Shown here piece after piece: positions 37,748 to 46,147 of a stretch of 64,000 bases of DNA (its first letter is position 1; each line of letters begins with the position of its first letter). The stretch covers positions 1 through 64,000 of the forward strand of contig NZ_CALSFU010000023.1 of NCBI RefSeq assembly GCF_943737005.1. Direction: 5' to 3'. The DNA is from Achromobacter sp. Marseille-Q4962 (GTDB taxonomy: Bacteria > Pseudomonadota > Gammaproteobacteria > Burkholderiales > Burkholderiaceae_B). Position numbers and translations under genes: made by a program. The notes beneath the pieces are model-generated. The model searched no databases. It had not been told where the DNA came from and saw only the letters and a program-made list of their open reading frames with translations.

Positions 37748-39310
37748 TCAGGCCGCGGCCTTGCGGCGCGATTTGGGCATCTCGATGAAGATCTCGCTGC
37801 CCCGGGGCTTGCGGCCGAACAGCGTGCCTTCCGACACGCCGCCGGAGCAGCCGTTGCCGAAGGTGAAGCCGCAGCTGCCCTTCTCGTTGAAGCTGTCTTC
37901 GACCGCTTCCTTGTGGCTGCTGGGCACCACGAAGCGATCTTCGTAGTTGGCCAGCGCCATGATGCGGTACATGTCCTGCACGGTTTCCTCCGACAGGCCG
38001 ACCTGCTGCAGCAAGGCCGTATCGCGCTCGCCGTGCACGGTTTCGGCGCGCTTGTAGGCGCGCATGGCGAGCATGCGCTCCAACGCCAGCAGCACCGGCT
38101 CTTCCTTGCCCGCCGTGAGCAGGTTGGCCAGGTAGCGCACGGGAATGCGCAGCGTGGACACGTCGGGAATCATGCCGGTCGAACCCACGGTGCGCTGCGG
38201 CATGCGGCCGGATTCGGCCGCCGACTGGATGGGCGACAGCGGCGGGATATACCAGACCATGGGCAGCGTGCGGTACTCCGGATGCAGCGGGAAAGCCACG
38301 CGCCATTGCACCGCCATCTTGTAGACCGGGGAGCGCCGGGCGGCGTCCAGCCAGGATTCGGGTATGCCCTGCTCGCGCGCGGCGGCGATCACCTCCGGCG
38401 AATGCGGGTCCAGGAACAGGTCGAGCTGCGACTGGTACAGGTCCTGCTCGCTGGCCACGGCGGCGGCGCTTTCGATGCGGTCGGCGTCGTACAGCATCAC
38501 GCCCAGGTAGCGGATGCGGCCCACGCAGGTTTCGGAGCACACCGTGGGCTGGCCGGCTTCGATGCGCGGATAGCAGAACGTGCACTTCTCGGCCTTGCCG
38601 CTGTTCCAGTTGTAGTAGATCTTCTTGTACGGGCAGCCCGAGATGCACATCCGCCAGCCGCGGCACTTGTCCTGATCCACCAGCACGATGCCGTCGTCCT
38701 CGCGCTTGTAGATCGAGCCCGACGGGCAGCTCGCCACACAGGCGGGATTCAGGCAGTGCTCGCACAGGCGCGGCAGGTACATCATGAAGGTGTTCTCGAA
38801 GGTCGAGTACATCTCCTTCTGCACGCCCTCGAAAAGCGCGTCCCGGCCGCGCGCGTGGAATTCGCCGCCCAGGTCGTCTTCCCAGTTCGGGCCCCAGTGG
38901 ATCTTGTCCATTTTCTTGCCGGTCAGCACCGACACGGGCCGGGCAGTGGGCGGCGTCTGCGACAGCGGCGCGTTCTTCAGGTGCTCGTAGTCGTAGGTGA
39001 ACGGCTCGTAGTAATCGTCGATCTGCGGCAGGTTCGGGTTGGCGAACAGGTTGGCCAGGATGCGCAGCTTGCCGCCCTGGCGCGGCTCCAGCTTGCCGGC
39101 CTCGGTGCGGCGCCAGCCGCCCTTCCATTTGCCCTGGTTCTCCCAGTCTTTGGGATAGCCGATGCCGGGCTTGGTTTCCACGTTGTTGAACCAGGCGTAC
39201 TCGACGCCGTCGCGGCTGGTCCAGACGTTCTTGCAGGTCACCGAGCAGGTATGGCAGCCGATGCACTTGTCCAGGTTCAGCACCATGCCGATTTGGGCGC
39301 GTATCCTCAT
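37748..39310 (-). CDS. narH: Respiratory nitrate reductase beta subunit (Fe-S protein)
   Basis: A 520-residue electron-transfer subunit. Four cysteine groups are in order: CIGCHTCSVTCKN, CEHCLNPACVASCPSG, CRGWRMCISGCPYKK (tryptophan replaces one cysteine, as for the 3Fe-4S cluster) and CTFCYPRIEAGQPTVCSETC. It carries electrons from NarI hemes to NarG on the cytoplasmic side. The ATG overlaps the narG stop codon (ATGA). A very long in-frame extension upstream is the narG shadow. Confidence 0.97.
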   Translation of the reverse strand: MRIRAQIGMVLNLDKCIGCHTCSVTCKNVWTSRDGVEYAWFNNVETKPGIGYPKDWENQGKWKGGWRRTEAGKLEPRQGGKLRILANLFANPNLPQIDDYYEPFTYDYEHLKNAPLSQTPPTARPVSVLTGKKMDKIHWGPNWEDDLGGEFHARGRDALFEGVQKEMYSTFENTFMMYLPRLCEHCLNPACVASCPSGSIYKREDDGIVLVDQDKCRGWRMCISGCPYKKIYYNWNSGKAEKCTFCYPRIEAGQPTVCSETCVGRIRYLGVMLYDADRIESAAAVASEQDLYQSQLDLFLDPHSPEVIAAAREQGIPESWLDAARRSPVYKMAVQWRVAFPLHPEYRTLPMVWYIPPLSPIQSAAESGRMPQRTVGSTGMIPDVSTLRIPVRYLANLLTAGKEEPVLLALERMLAMRAYKRAETVHGERDTALLQQVGLSEETVQDMYRIMALANYEDRFVVPSSHKEAVEDSFNEKGSCGFTFGNGCSGGVSEGTLFGRKPRGSEIFIEMPKSRRKAAA

Positions 39311-42300
39311 GATTGCTTCTCTTCTTGTTGCGTGTTTGCGGCGTCTTCGGCCAGCGGGCCTTCCAGCCAGTCCACCTTCTTCATCTTGCGCAGCACCACG
39401 AACTCGTCGCGGTTGGCGCCCACGGTGCCGTAGTAGTTGAAGCCGTAGGCCTGCTGCGCGTAGCCGCCGATCATGTGCGTGGGCTTGAGCACGGTGCGCG
39501 TCACCGAGTTGTGGATGCCGCCGCGCTTGCCGCTGGTTTCCGCGCCCGGAACGTTCACGATCTTCTCCTGGGCGTGGTACATGAGGCACATGCCGACCGG
39601 CACGCGCTGGCTCACCACGACGCGGGCGGTCAGCGTGCCGTTCACGTTGAACACCTCGACCCAGTCGTTGTCGACCAGCCCCGCCTGCCTGGCCTCGGCC
39701 TCCGACACCCACACGTGGGGGCCGCCGCGGCTGAGCGTCAGCATGCGCAGATTGTCCGAATACGTGCTGTGGATGCCCCACTTCTGGTGCGGCGTGATCC
39801 AGTTCAGCACCAGCTCCTTCTCGCCGTTCGGGTAGCGTCCGAGCATGGGCGCCACCGTCTTGGTATCGATGGCCGGCTTGTACACGCAGAAGCCCTCGCC
39901 GAAATCCAGCATCCAGCGGTGGTCCTGGTAGAACTGCTGGCGGCCGGTCAGCGTGCGCCACGGAATCAGCTCGTGCACGTTGGTGTAGCCGGCGTTGTAG
40001 CTGACCTCCTCGCTTTCCAGGCCCGACCAGGTGGGCGCGGAAATGATCTTGCGCGGCTGGGCCTGGATGTCGCGGAAGCGGATCTTGTCGTGCTCCCGGC
40101 CCGCCGCCAGGTGGGTGTGATCGCGGCCGGTGATCTTGCTCAGCGCTTCCCAGGCCTTGACGGACACGTGTCCGTTGGTTTCCGGCGCGAAGGTCAGGAT
40201 CATCTCGGCCGCGTCGATCGCCGTGTCCAGGCGCGGGCGGCCATGGCTCACGCCGGCCTCCGTCACGCTGTCGTTGATGCCCGCAAGCTCGCGCACTTCG
40301 TGCTCGGTGTTCCAGCTAATGCCCTTGCCGCCGTTGCCCAGCTTGTCGAGCAGCGGTCCGACCGAAGTGAACTTGCGGTAGATGTCGTTGTAGTCGCGCT
40401 CGACCACGATCATGTTCGGCGCGGTCTTGCCCGGCACCAGGTCGCACTCGCCCAGCTTCCAGTCGCGCGGCTCGAACGCCTGGCCCAGTTCTCCCGGCGT
40501 GTCGTGCATGAGCGGCGCCAGCACCAGGTCGCGGCGCTTGCCCAGGTAGGGGCCGCCGATCTCGCTGAAGCGCCTGGCCAGCAGCTTGTAGATCTCCCAG
40601 TCGGTCTTGCTCTCCCAGAGCGGCTGCACCGCCTCGCTCAGCGGGTGGATGAACGGGTGCATGTCCGAGGTGTTGAGGTCGTCCTTCTCGTACCACGTGG
40701 CCGTGGGCAGCACGATGTCGCCGTACAGGCAGGTCGTGCTCATGCGGAAGTCCAGCACGGTCAGCAGGTCGAGCTTGCCTTCGGCGGCGTCTTCCTCGAA
40801 CGCCACTTCCGAGGGCCTGATCGCGGCCGCTTCGTCGCCGAACACGGCGTTCTGCGTGCCCAGCAGATATTTCAGGAAATATTCGTGCCCCTTGCCGCTG
40901 GAACCCAGGATGTTGGAGCGCCACACGAACATATTGCGCGGGAAGTTGGCCGGATCGTCCGGGTTCTCGCACGACATGCGCAGCTCGCCCGACTTCAGCT
41001 TTTCCACGGCATGGGCGACCGGGTCCTTGCCCGCGGCGTCCGCCTCGGCCACCAGATCCAGCGGATTGGTGCGCAGCTGCGGCGCCGACGGCAGCCAGCC
41101 CATGCGCTCGGCGCGGGCGTTCAGGTCGATCATGCTGAGATTGCCGTACTTGCCCCGGTCGGCCGTGGGGCCCAGCACTTCCTGCACATTCAGCTTCTCA
41201 TGGCGCCACTGGCTGGTGTGCGCGTAGAAGAAGGAGGTGCCATTCATCTGCCGGGGCGGGCGCGCCCAGTCGGCGGCGAAGGCCAGCGGGGCCCAGCCGA
41301 ACTGCGGGCGCAGTTTTTCCTGACCCACGTAGTGCGCCCAGCCGCCGCCGCTCTTGCCCACGCAGCCGCACATCATCAGCATGTTGATGATGCCGCGGTA
41401 GATCATGTCCATGTGGTACCAGTGATTCAGGCCGGCGCCGACGATGACCATGGACTTGCCTTCGGTGTCGTGGGCGTTCTGCGCGAACTCGCGCGCCACC
41501 TGGATCACCTGCGCGCGCGGCACGCCCGTGTGCTTTTCCTGCCATGCGGGGGTATAGGGCACGTCGTCGTCGTACGAGCCGGCGACATTGCCGCCGCCCA
41601 GGCCGCGGTCCAGGCCGTAGTTGGCCATCTGCAGGTCGTACACCGTGGCGACCAGGGCCTCGCTGCCGTCGGCCAGGCGGATGCGGCGCGCCGGCACGTT
41701 GCGCACCAGCAGCTCGCCATGTTCGCTGCCGAAGTAAGGAAAGCCCACGCCCACGACCTCGCCGGCCCCGTCGATCAGCGACAGCCGGGGCGCGATCTCG
41801 CGGCCGCTGCCGCCGTCGCGCGGCTCCAGGTTCCAGCGGCCCGCCTTCTCGCCGCCGTTGACCGCCCCTTCGCCCCAGCGGAATCCGATACTGCCGTTGG
41901 GCGCGACCAGTTCGCCGGTCTTTTCGTCATAGACCAGCGTTTTCCAGTCGGGGTTGTTCTGCTCGCCCAGGGCGCCGTCCAGGTGCGAGGCGCGCAGGAA
42001 ATGGCCGGGCGCGTAGAAGCCGTCGCGCGCTTCCAGCAGCACCAGCATGGGCATGTCGGTGTAGCGGCGCACGTAGTCGCGGAAGTAATCCGAGGCGCCC
42101 GACAGGTGGAACTCCTTGAGGATGACGTGGCCCATGGCCATGGCCAGCGCGGCGTCGGTGCCCTGCTTCGGGGCCAGCCAGATATCGCCGAACTTCACCA
42201 TTTCGCCGAAATCGCTGGACACGGCCACGGTCTTGGTGCCCTTGTAGCGGACTTCGGTATAGAAGTGGGCGTCTGGCGTGCGGGTCTGGGGCACGTTGGA

Positions 42301-43059
42301 GCCCCACACCATGAGATAGGTGGAGTTGTACCAGTCGGCCGACTCGGGCACGTCGGTCTGTTCGCCCCAGATCTGCGGGCTGGCCGGCGGCAGGTCGCAA
42401 TACCAGTCGTAGAAGCTCAGGCACACGCCGCCCAGCAGGCTCAGATAGCGCGCGCCGGCCGCGTAGCTGACCATGGACATGGCCGGAATGGGCGAAAAGC
42501 CGATCACCCGGTCGGGCCCGTAGCGCTTGATCGTGTAGGCGTTGGCCGCCGCGATGATCTCGGTGGCGGTGTCCCAGTCGGCGCGCACGAAGCCGCCCAG
42601 GCCCCGCACCGACTTGTAGCGCCGCGCCCGCTCCGGGTCCTGGCTGATCCATTCCCAGGCCGAGATGGGGTCCATGGTCTTGCGGGCCTCGCGCCACATC
42701 TCCATGAGCCGGCCGCGGATCATGGGGTACTTCACCCGCTGCGCGGAGTACACGTACCAGCTGTACGAGGCGCCGCGCGGACAGCCCCGCGGCTCGTGGT
42801 TGGGCAGGTCGGGCCGGGTGCGGGGGTAGTCGGTCTGCTGGGTTTCCCAGGTGATCAGGCCGTTCTTGACGTATACCTTCCACGAACACGAGCCCGTGCA
42901 GTTCACGCCATGGGTGGAGCGCACGATCTTGTCGTGCTGCCAGCGGGCGCGGTAGGCGTTTTCCCAGCGGCGGTCTTCGTTGACCGTCTCGCCGTGGCCG
43001 TCCGCGAAGGTGGATTTCACCCGCGACATGAACTTCAGCCGGTCCAGAAAATGACTCAT
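39307..43059 (-). CDS. narG: Respiratory nitrate reductase alpha subunit (Mo-bisMGD)
   Basis: The 1250-residue catalytic subunit reduces nitrate to nitrite in the cytoplasm. The N-terminus (MSHFLDRLKFMSRVKSTFADGHG) is the NarJ-binding, vestigial Tat-like tail. FS0 ligands lie in HGVNCTGSCSWKVY and EPRGCPRGASYSW, and the molybdenum aspartate in LSFYDWYCDLPPASPQ. Length and motifs match membrane-bound Nar, not Nap. A strong GAGGAG site precedes the ATG, and a 5' leader of about 54 bases leads back to a TAAAGT -10. It is the first gene of the narGHJI-ppiC-can-mobB unit. Confidence 0.98.
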   Translation of the reverse strand: MSHFLDRLKFMSRVKSTFADGHGETVNEDRRWENAYRARWQHDKIVRSTHGVNCTGSCSWKVYVKNGLITWETQQTDYPRTRPDLPNHEPRGCPRGASYSWYVYSAQRVKYPMIRGRLMEMWREARKTMDPISAWEWISQDPERARRYKSVRGLGGFVRADWDTATEIIAAANAYTIKRYGPDRVIGFSPIPAMSMVSYAAGARYLSLLGGVCLSFYDWYCDLPPASPQIWGEQTDVPESADWYNSTYLMVWGSNVPQTRTPDAHFYTEVRYKGTKTVAVSSDFGEMVKFGDIWLAPKQGTDAALAMAMGHVILKEFHLSGASDYFRDYVRRYTDMPMLVLLEARDGFYAPGHFLRASHLDGALGEQNNPDWKTLVYDEKTGELVAPNGSIGFRWGEGAVNGGEKAGRWNLEPRDGGSGREIAPRLSLIDGAGEVVGVGFPYFGSEHGELLVRNVPARRIRLADGSEALVATVYDLQMANYGLDRGLGGGNVAGSYDDDVPYTPAWQEKHTGVPRAQVIQVAREFAQNAHDTEGKSMVIVGAGLNHWYHMDMIYRGIINMLMMCGCVGKSGGGWAHYVGQEKLRPQFGWAPLAFAADWARPPRQMNGTSFFYAHTSQWRHEKLNVQEVLGPTADRGKYGNLSMIDLNARAERMGWLPSAPQLRTNPLDLVAEADAAGKDPVAHAVEKLKSGELRMSCENPDDPANFPRNMFVWRSNILGSSGKGHEYFLKYLLGTQNAVFGDEAAAIRPSEVAFEEDAAEGKLDLLTVLDFRMSTTCLYGDIVLPTATWYEKDDLNTSDMHPFIHPLSEAVQPLWESKTDWEIYKLLARRFSEIGGPYLGKRRDLVLAPLMHDTPGELGQAFEPRDWKLGECDLVPGKTAPNMIVVERDYNDIYRKFTSVGPLLDKLGNGGKGISWNTEHEVRELAGINDSVTEAGVSHGRPRLDTAIDAAEMILTFAPETNGHVSVKAWEALSKITGRDHTHLAAGREHDKIRFRDIQAQPRKIISAPTWSGLESEEVSYNAGYTNVHELIPWRTLTGRQQFYQDHRWMLDFGEGFCVYKPAIDTKTVAPMLGRYPNGEKELVLNWITPHQKWGIHSTYSDNLRMLTLSRGGPHVWVSEAEARQAGLVDNDWVEVFNVNGTLTARVVVSQRVPVGMCLMYHAQEKIVNVPGAETSGKRGGIHNSVTRTVLKPTHMIGGYAQQAYGFNYYGTVGANRDEFVVLRKMKKVDWLEGPLAEDAANTQQEEKQS

Positions 43060-43119
43060 TGTGTTTCTCCTCGGGCGCCGGCACCGGCCGGCGCTTGCCG
43101 CAAACGTTCGTTTGAAACC

Positions 43120-43191
43120 ACTTTAGGCTCGCGCCGCGCCCCCCGCCATTGCCCGGAGGCACAGGAAAGGCGCGTCAAAGTGACTAGTCAC
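43120..43191 (-). promoter_or_regulatory. narG promoter with conserved two-part upstream element
   Basis: On the minus strand the order is: 12-bp palindrome GTGACTAGTCAC (43191-43180), 24 bases after the TGACTAGTCA core, CCGGGCAATGGCGG (43156-43143), 20 bases after CAATGG, then a TAAAGT -10 (43125-43120). The same parts with identical spacing precede narK1. The palindrome is centred near -72.5, and the CCGGGCAATGG part covers -43 to -33. There is no good -35, as expected for an activator-dependent promoter. The binding proteins are unknown; NarL or an FNR-family factor would be expected. Confidence 0.65.
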
Positions 43192-43200
43192 CCCGGCCTG

Positions 43201-44586
43201 TCAGCACGGCACCGGCGCATTGCGGCGCGCGTAGTACCACCAGGTGACCAGCAGGCAGCTCGTATAGAAGGCGATGAAGCAGTACAGCGCCGCCTGCACG
43301 CTGCCGGTAAGCTCCAGCGAGGTGCCGAAGCTGCGCGGGATGAAGAACCCGCCATAGGCGCCGATCGCGCCCGAGAAGCCCAGCACCGCCGCCGATTCGC
43401 GCGCGGCGTCGGCCAGCGCCTGCTTGCGCGCGGCCTCGCCCTTGCCCTCGGCCGCGCGGGTGCGTTCGCGCAGGAAGATGACCGGAATCATGCGGAACGT
43501 GGAGCCGTTGCCCACACCGGTCAGCGCGAACAACACGATGAACATGGCCAGGAAGCCGTTGAAATCCCCGCCTCGGCCGGCCGTGGGCATGAAGACCATC
43601 ACCCCCAGCACCGCCGCGATCATGGCCGCGAAGGTAAACAGCGTCACGCGCGCGCCGCCCACCTTGTCCGACACCCACCCGCCCAGCGGCCGGGTCAGCG
43701 AGCCGACCAGCGGCCCCAGGAACGCATAGGCCATGGGGTCCACGTGCGGGAACAGGGTCTTGGTCAGCATGGCGAAGCCGGCCGAGAACCCGATAAAGGA
43801 GCCGAACGTGCCCACGTAGAGCCAGCACATCAGCCAGTTGTGCTTGCGCTTGAAGATCACCGCCTGATCGGCGAAGGAAGCGCGCACGTCGGCGATGTCG
43901 TTCATGCCGAACCAGGCCGCCAGCGAGGCGATGAGAATGGGCACCACCCAGATGAAGCCGGCGTTCTGCAGCCAGACATTGACGACCTGGCCGTCCGCCG
44001 CCGCCTGCTGCGGGGCGCCGCCCAGCGCGCCGAACATGCCCACCGAGATCACCACCGGCACCACGAATTGCACCAGCGACACGCCCAGGTTGCCGATGCC
44101 CGCGTTCAGCCCCGTGGCCAGGCCCTTCTTTTCCTTCGGGAAGAAAAAGCTGATGTTGGCCATGCTGGAGCTGAAATTGCCCCCGCCCAGGCCGCACAGC
44201 AGCGCCAGCACCAGCAGCACCGGATACGAGGTGGCCGGATCGCGCAGCGCGAAGCCCATGCCCACCGCCGGGATAAGCAGCGAGGCGGTGGAAATGGCCG
44301 TCCACTTGCGGCCGCCGAACACCGGCACCAGAAAGGAATAGAAGATGCGCAGCGTGGCGCCCGAAAGCGCCGGCAGCGCCGTCAACCAGAACATCTGGTT
44401 CTTCGACAGCATGAAACCGGCGCGGTCCAGGTTGACCACCACCACGCTCCACAGCATCCAGACACTGAAGGCCAGCATGAGCGCCGGAATGGAGATCCAG
44501 AGGTTGCGGTTGGCGACACGCGCCCCGGTTTGCTTCCAGAAACCGGGGTTTTCCGGTTCCCAGCGATGCAGCACATAGGTAGACAT
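43201..44586 (-). CDS. narK2: Nitrate/nitrite antiporter, NarK2 type
   Basis: A 461-residue twelve-helix MFS protein of the NNP family. The motifs GLGGGNFSSSMANISFFFPKEKKGLATGLNAGIGNLGVS and GVGNGSTFRMIPVIF are the two nitrate signatures. It resembles the NarK/NarU antiporters that exchange nitrate for nitrite, whereas the upstream paralogue is of the symporter type. It lies 38 bases after narK1 and 141 bases before narG, which has its own promoter. Confidence 0.94.
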   Translation of the reverse strand: MSTYVLHRWEPENPGFWKQTGARVANRNLWISIPALMLAFSVWMLWSVVVVNLDRAGFMLSKNQMFWLTALPALSGATLRIFYSFLVPVFGGRKWTAISTASLLIPAVGMGFALRDPATSYPVLLVLALLCGLGGGNFSSSMANISFFFPKEKKGLATGLNAGIGNLGVSLVQFVVPVVISVGMFGALGGAPQQAAADGQVVNVWLQNAGFIWVVPILIASLAAWFGMNDIADVRASFADQAVIFKRKHNWLMCWLYVGTFGSFIGFSAGFAMLTKTLFPHVDPMAYAFLGPLVGSLTRPLGGWVSDKVGGARVTLFTFAAMIAAVLGVMVFMPTAGRGGDFNGFLAMFIVLFALTGVGNGSTFRMIPVIFLRERTRAAEGKGEAARKQALADAARESAAVLGFSGAIGAYGGFFIPRSFGTSLELTGSVQAALYCFIAFYTSCLLVTWWYYARRNAPVPC

Positions 44587-44624
44587 AAGATTCTCGCCAA
44601 AACGGGAAGAAGGGAAGTCGGGAT

Positions 44625-45890
44625 TCAGGCGGCCTGCTCGCGCATGGCGGGCGCCGCGCGGCGCGAGCGGTAGCTGTAATGCATGAAGATCAGCGATACG
44701 CACACCGTTCCGTACATGAGCATGAAGGCGCTGGAGCGGATGTCCGTCAGGTCCAGCAGCACGCCGAACAGGATGGGCAGCACGAAGCCTCCCAGTCCGC
44801 CGGCCAGCCCCACGATGCCGGACACCGCACCGATGTTCTGGCCGAACTCGTCGGAAATGAACTTGAAGACCGAAGCCTTGCCGATGGCCATGGCGATGCC
44901 CACCACGAACAGCAGCACGGTGAAGGGCACGGCGCCCAGCGCGATCTGGAAGCTGCGCGGACCGTCGGCAGTGGTGACGGTGAACTGCGTCTGCGGATAG
45001 CTCAGCAGGAAGAACGCCACCCAGCACACCCACATCACCCACCACGTGGTGCGATAGGCGCCGTAGCGGTCGGAGATCCAGCCGCCCACCGCGCGCAGCA
45101 CGCCGCCGGGCAGCGAAAAGCAGGCCGCGAGCAGGGCGGCGTGCGTGATGTCCATGCCATACTCGCCGATGTAGTACTTGGTCATCCACAGCGCCAGCGC
45201 CACGTAGCCGCCGAACACCACGGAGTAGTACTGGCAGTAGCGCAACACCCGCGGGTCCTTCAGCAGGGCGAGCTGCTCCGACAGGCTGACCGCGCCCTGC
45301 GTCCGGTGGGCCGGATCGGACGATGAAAACATCCAGAACAGCACGGCGGTGGCCAGCAGCGCCGCCGCATACACCTGGGGCACGATGGTCCAGGCACCTG
45401 CGGCCGCCGCGATCAACGCGGGCGCCACGAACTTGGTAATGGCCGAACCCGAATTGCCGGCGCCGAAGATGCCCATGGCCAGTCCCTGCTTGTTGCGCGG
45501 GAACCAGCGCGCCACGTAGGGCGTGCCCACGGAAAACGAGCCGCCGGTCAGGCCCACGAAAAGCGCCAGCACCAGGAAGTGCCAGTACTCCGTGGCATAC
45601 GACAGCAGCCAGACCGGCACCACCGACAGCAGCATCAGCACAAAGAACACGGGCCGCCCGCCGTAGCGGTCGGTCCAGATGCCCAGCGGCACGCGCACCA
45701 GCGAGCCGGTCAGCACGGGCATAGCGGCCAGCAGGCCGAATTCGGTTTCGGAGAGGCCGAGCTGCTGCTTGATCGGTATGCCCAGCACCGCGAAGATCAT
45801 CCAAACCGCGAAGCAGATGGTGAAGGCAAAGGTGCTGGAGATCAGGACGCGCATCGGCGCGCTACGGCCGGCATGTCGGGAAACTGTCAT
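44625..45890 (-). CDS. narK1: Nitrate/H+ symporter, NarK1 type
   Basis: A 421-residue twelve-helix MFS protein of the NNP family. Signatures are GLTGGSFSVGTPYVARWFPRNKQGLAMGIFGAGNSGSAITKF and VGIAMAIGKASVFKFISDEFGQNIGAVSGIVGLAGGLGGF. This is the NarK1/NasA branch, thought to import nitrate with protons before nitrite builds up. An alternative start at 45854 would remove a polar 12-residue head. It is the first gene of the nar supercluster and diverges from nnrS. Confidence 0.93.
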   Translation of the reverse strand: MTVSRHAGRSAPMRVLISSTFAFTICFAVWMIFAVLGIPIKQQLGLSETEFGLLAAMPVLTGSLVRVPLGIWTDRYGGRPVFFVLMLLSVVPVWLLSYATEYWHFLVLALFVGLTGGSFSVGTPYVARWFPRNKQGLAMGIFGAGNSGSAITKFVAPALIAAAAGAWTIVPQVYAAALLATAVLFWMFSSSDPAHRTQGAVSLSEQLALLKDPRVLRYCQYYSVVFGGYVALALWMTKYYIGEYGMDITHAALLAACFSLPGGVLRAVGGWISDRYGAYRTTWWVMWVCWVAFFLLSYPQTQFTVTTADGPRSFQIALGAVPFTVLLFVVGIAMAIGKASVFKFISDEFGQNIGAVSGIVGLAGGLGGFVLPILFGVLLDLTDIRSSAFMLMYGTVCVSLIFMHYSYRSRRAAPAMREQAA

Positions 45891-45963
45891 GGTTGTTCTC
45901 GCTACTCAGGGGAATTCATGCGCCCGGGACCGGAGCCCGGCTCCCTTCGGCGTCACAGGTCCT

Positions 45964-46034
45964 AGACTAGGGATCCGCCGGCATCGCCGCCATTGCCCGG
46001 CCGACCATCCGGGCCATGCCGGAATGACTAGTCA
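45964..46034 (-). promoter_or_regulatory. narK1 promoter with the same two-part upstream element
   Basis: On the minus strand: TGACTAGTCA (46034-46025), 24 bases, CCGGGCAATGGCGG (46000-45987), 20 bases after CAATGG, then TAGTCT -10 (45969-45964). The conserved blocks and both spacings are identical to those before narG, while the filler sequences differ. This argues for functional constraint rather than a recent duplication. Confidence 0.65.
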
Positions 46035-46102
46035 CCCCCTTGATTCCGCCGCATTTGCGCGGCGTCAAACGGGCGCGCGGGACTGGAGCCGGCGCAAGGT
46101 TT

Positions 46103-46125
46103 AATATGTATCTTCAATACATCTT
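46103..46125. promoter_or_regulatory. NsrR-type binding site upstream of nnrS
   Basis: A 23-base near-palindrome with half-sites AATATGTAT and AATACATCTT fits the NsrR consensus of two 11-base arms around one base (AAGATGYATTT and mirror image) with about three deviations. NsrR is a nitric-oxide-sensing Fe-S repressor. The site lies 22-45 bases before the nnrS start codon, so repression in the absence of NO is expected. Confidence 0.7.
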
Positions 46126-46147
46126 CAAACACCCGGAGCCGTTCCGC

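Noticed and set aside
43180-43191. GTGACTAGTCAC as an FNR or CRP site
   Set aside because: The half-sites are separated by four bases, while FNR and CRP sites of this form need six between the TGA and TCA parts. It is reported as an unidentified activator site instead.
39313-44673. A 1786-codon open frame on the plus strand opposite narG-narK2, and a 779-codon frame opposite icd (3752-6091)
   Set aside because: These frames follow from the codon bias of high-GC genes on the other strand. They are rich in His/Arg/Gly/Ala runs and show no protein motifs.
46044-46073. TTGATTCCGCCGC...GCGGCGTCAA as an FNR box for narK1 or nnrS
   Set aside because: The left half TTGAT is perfect but the matching half is not at N4 spacing. 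At most it is a GC hairpin.
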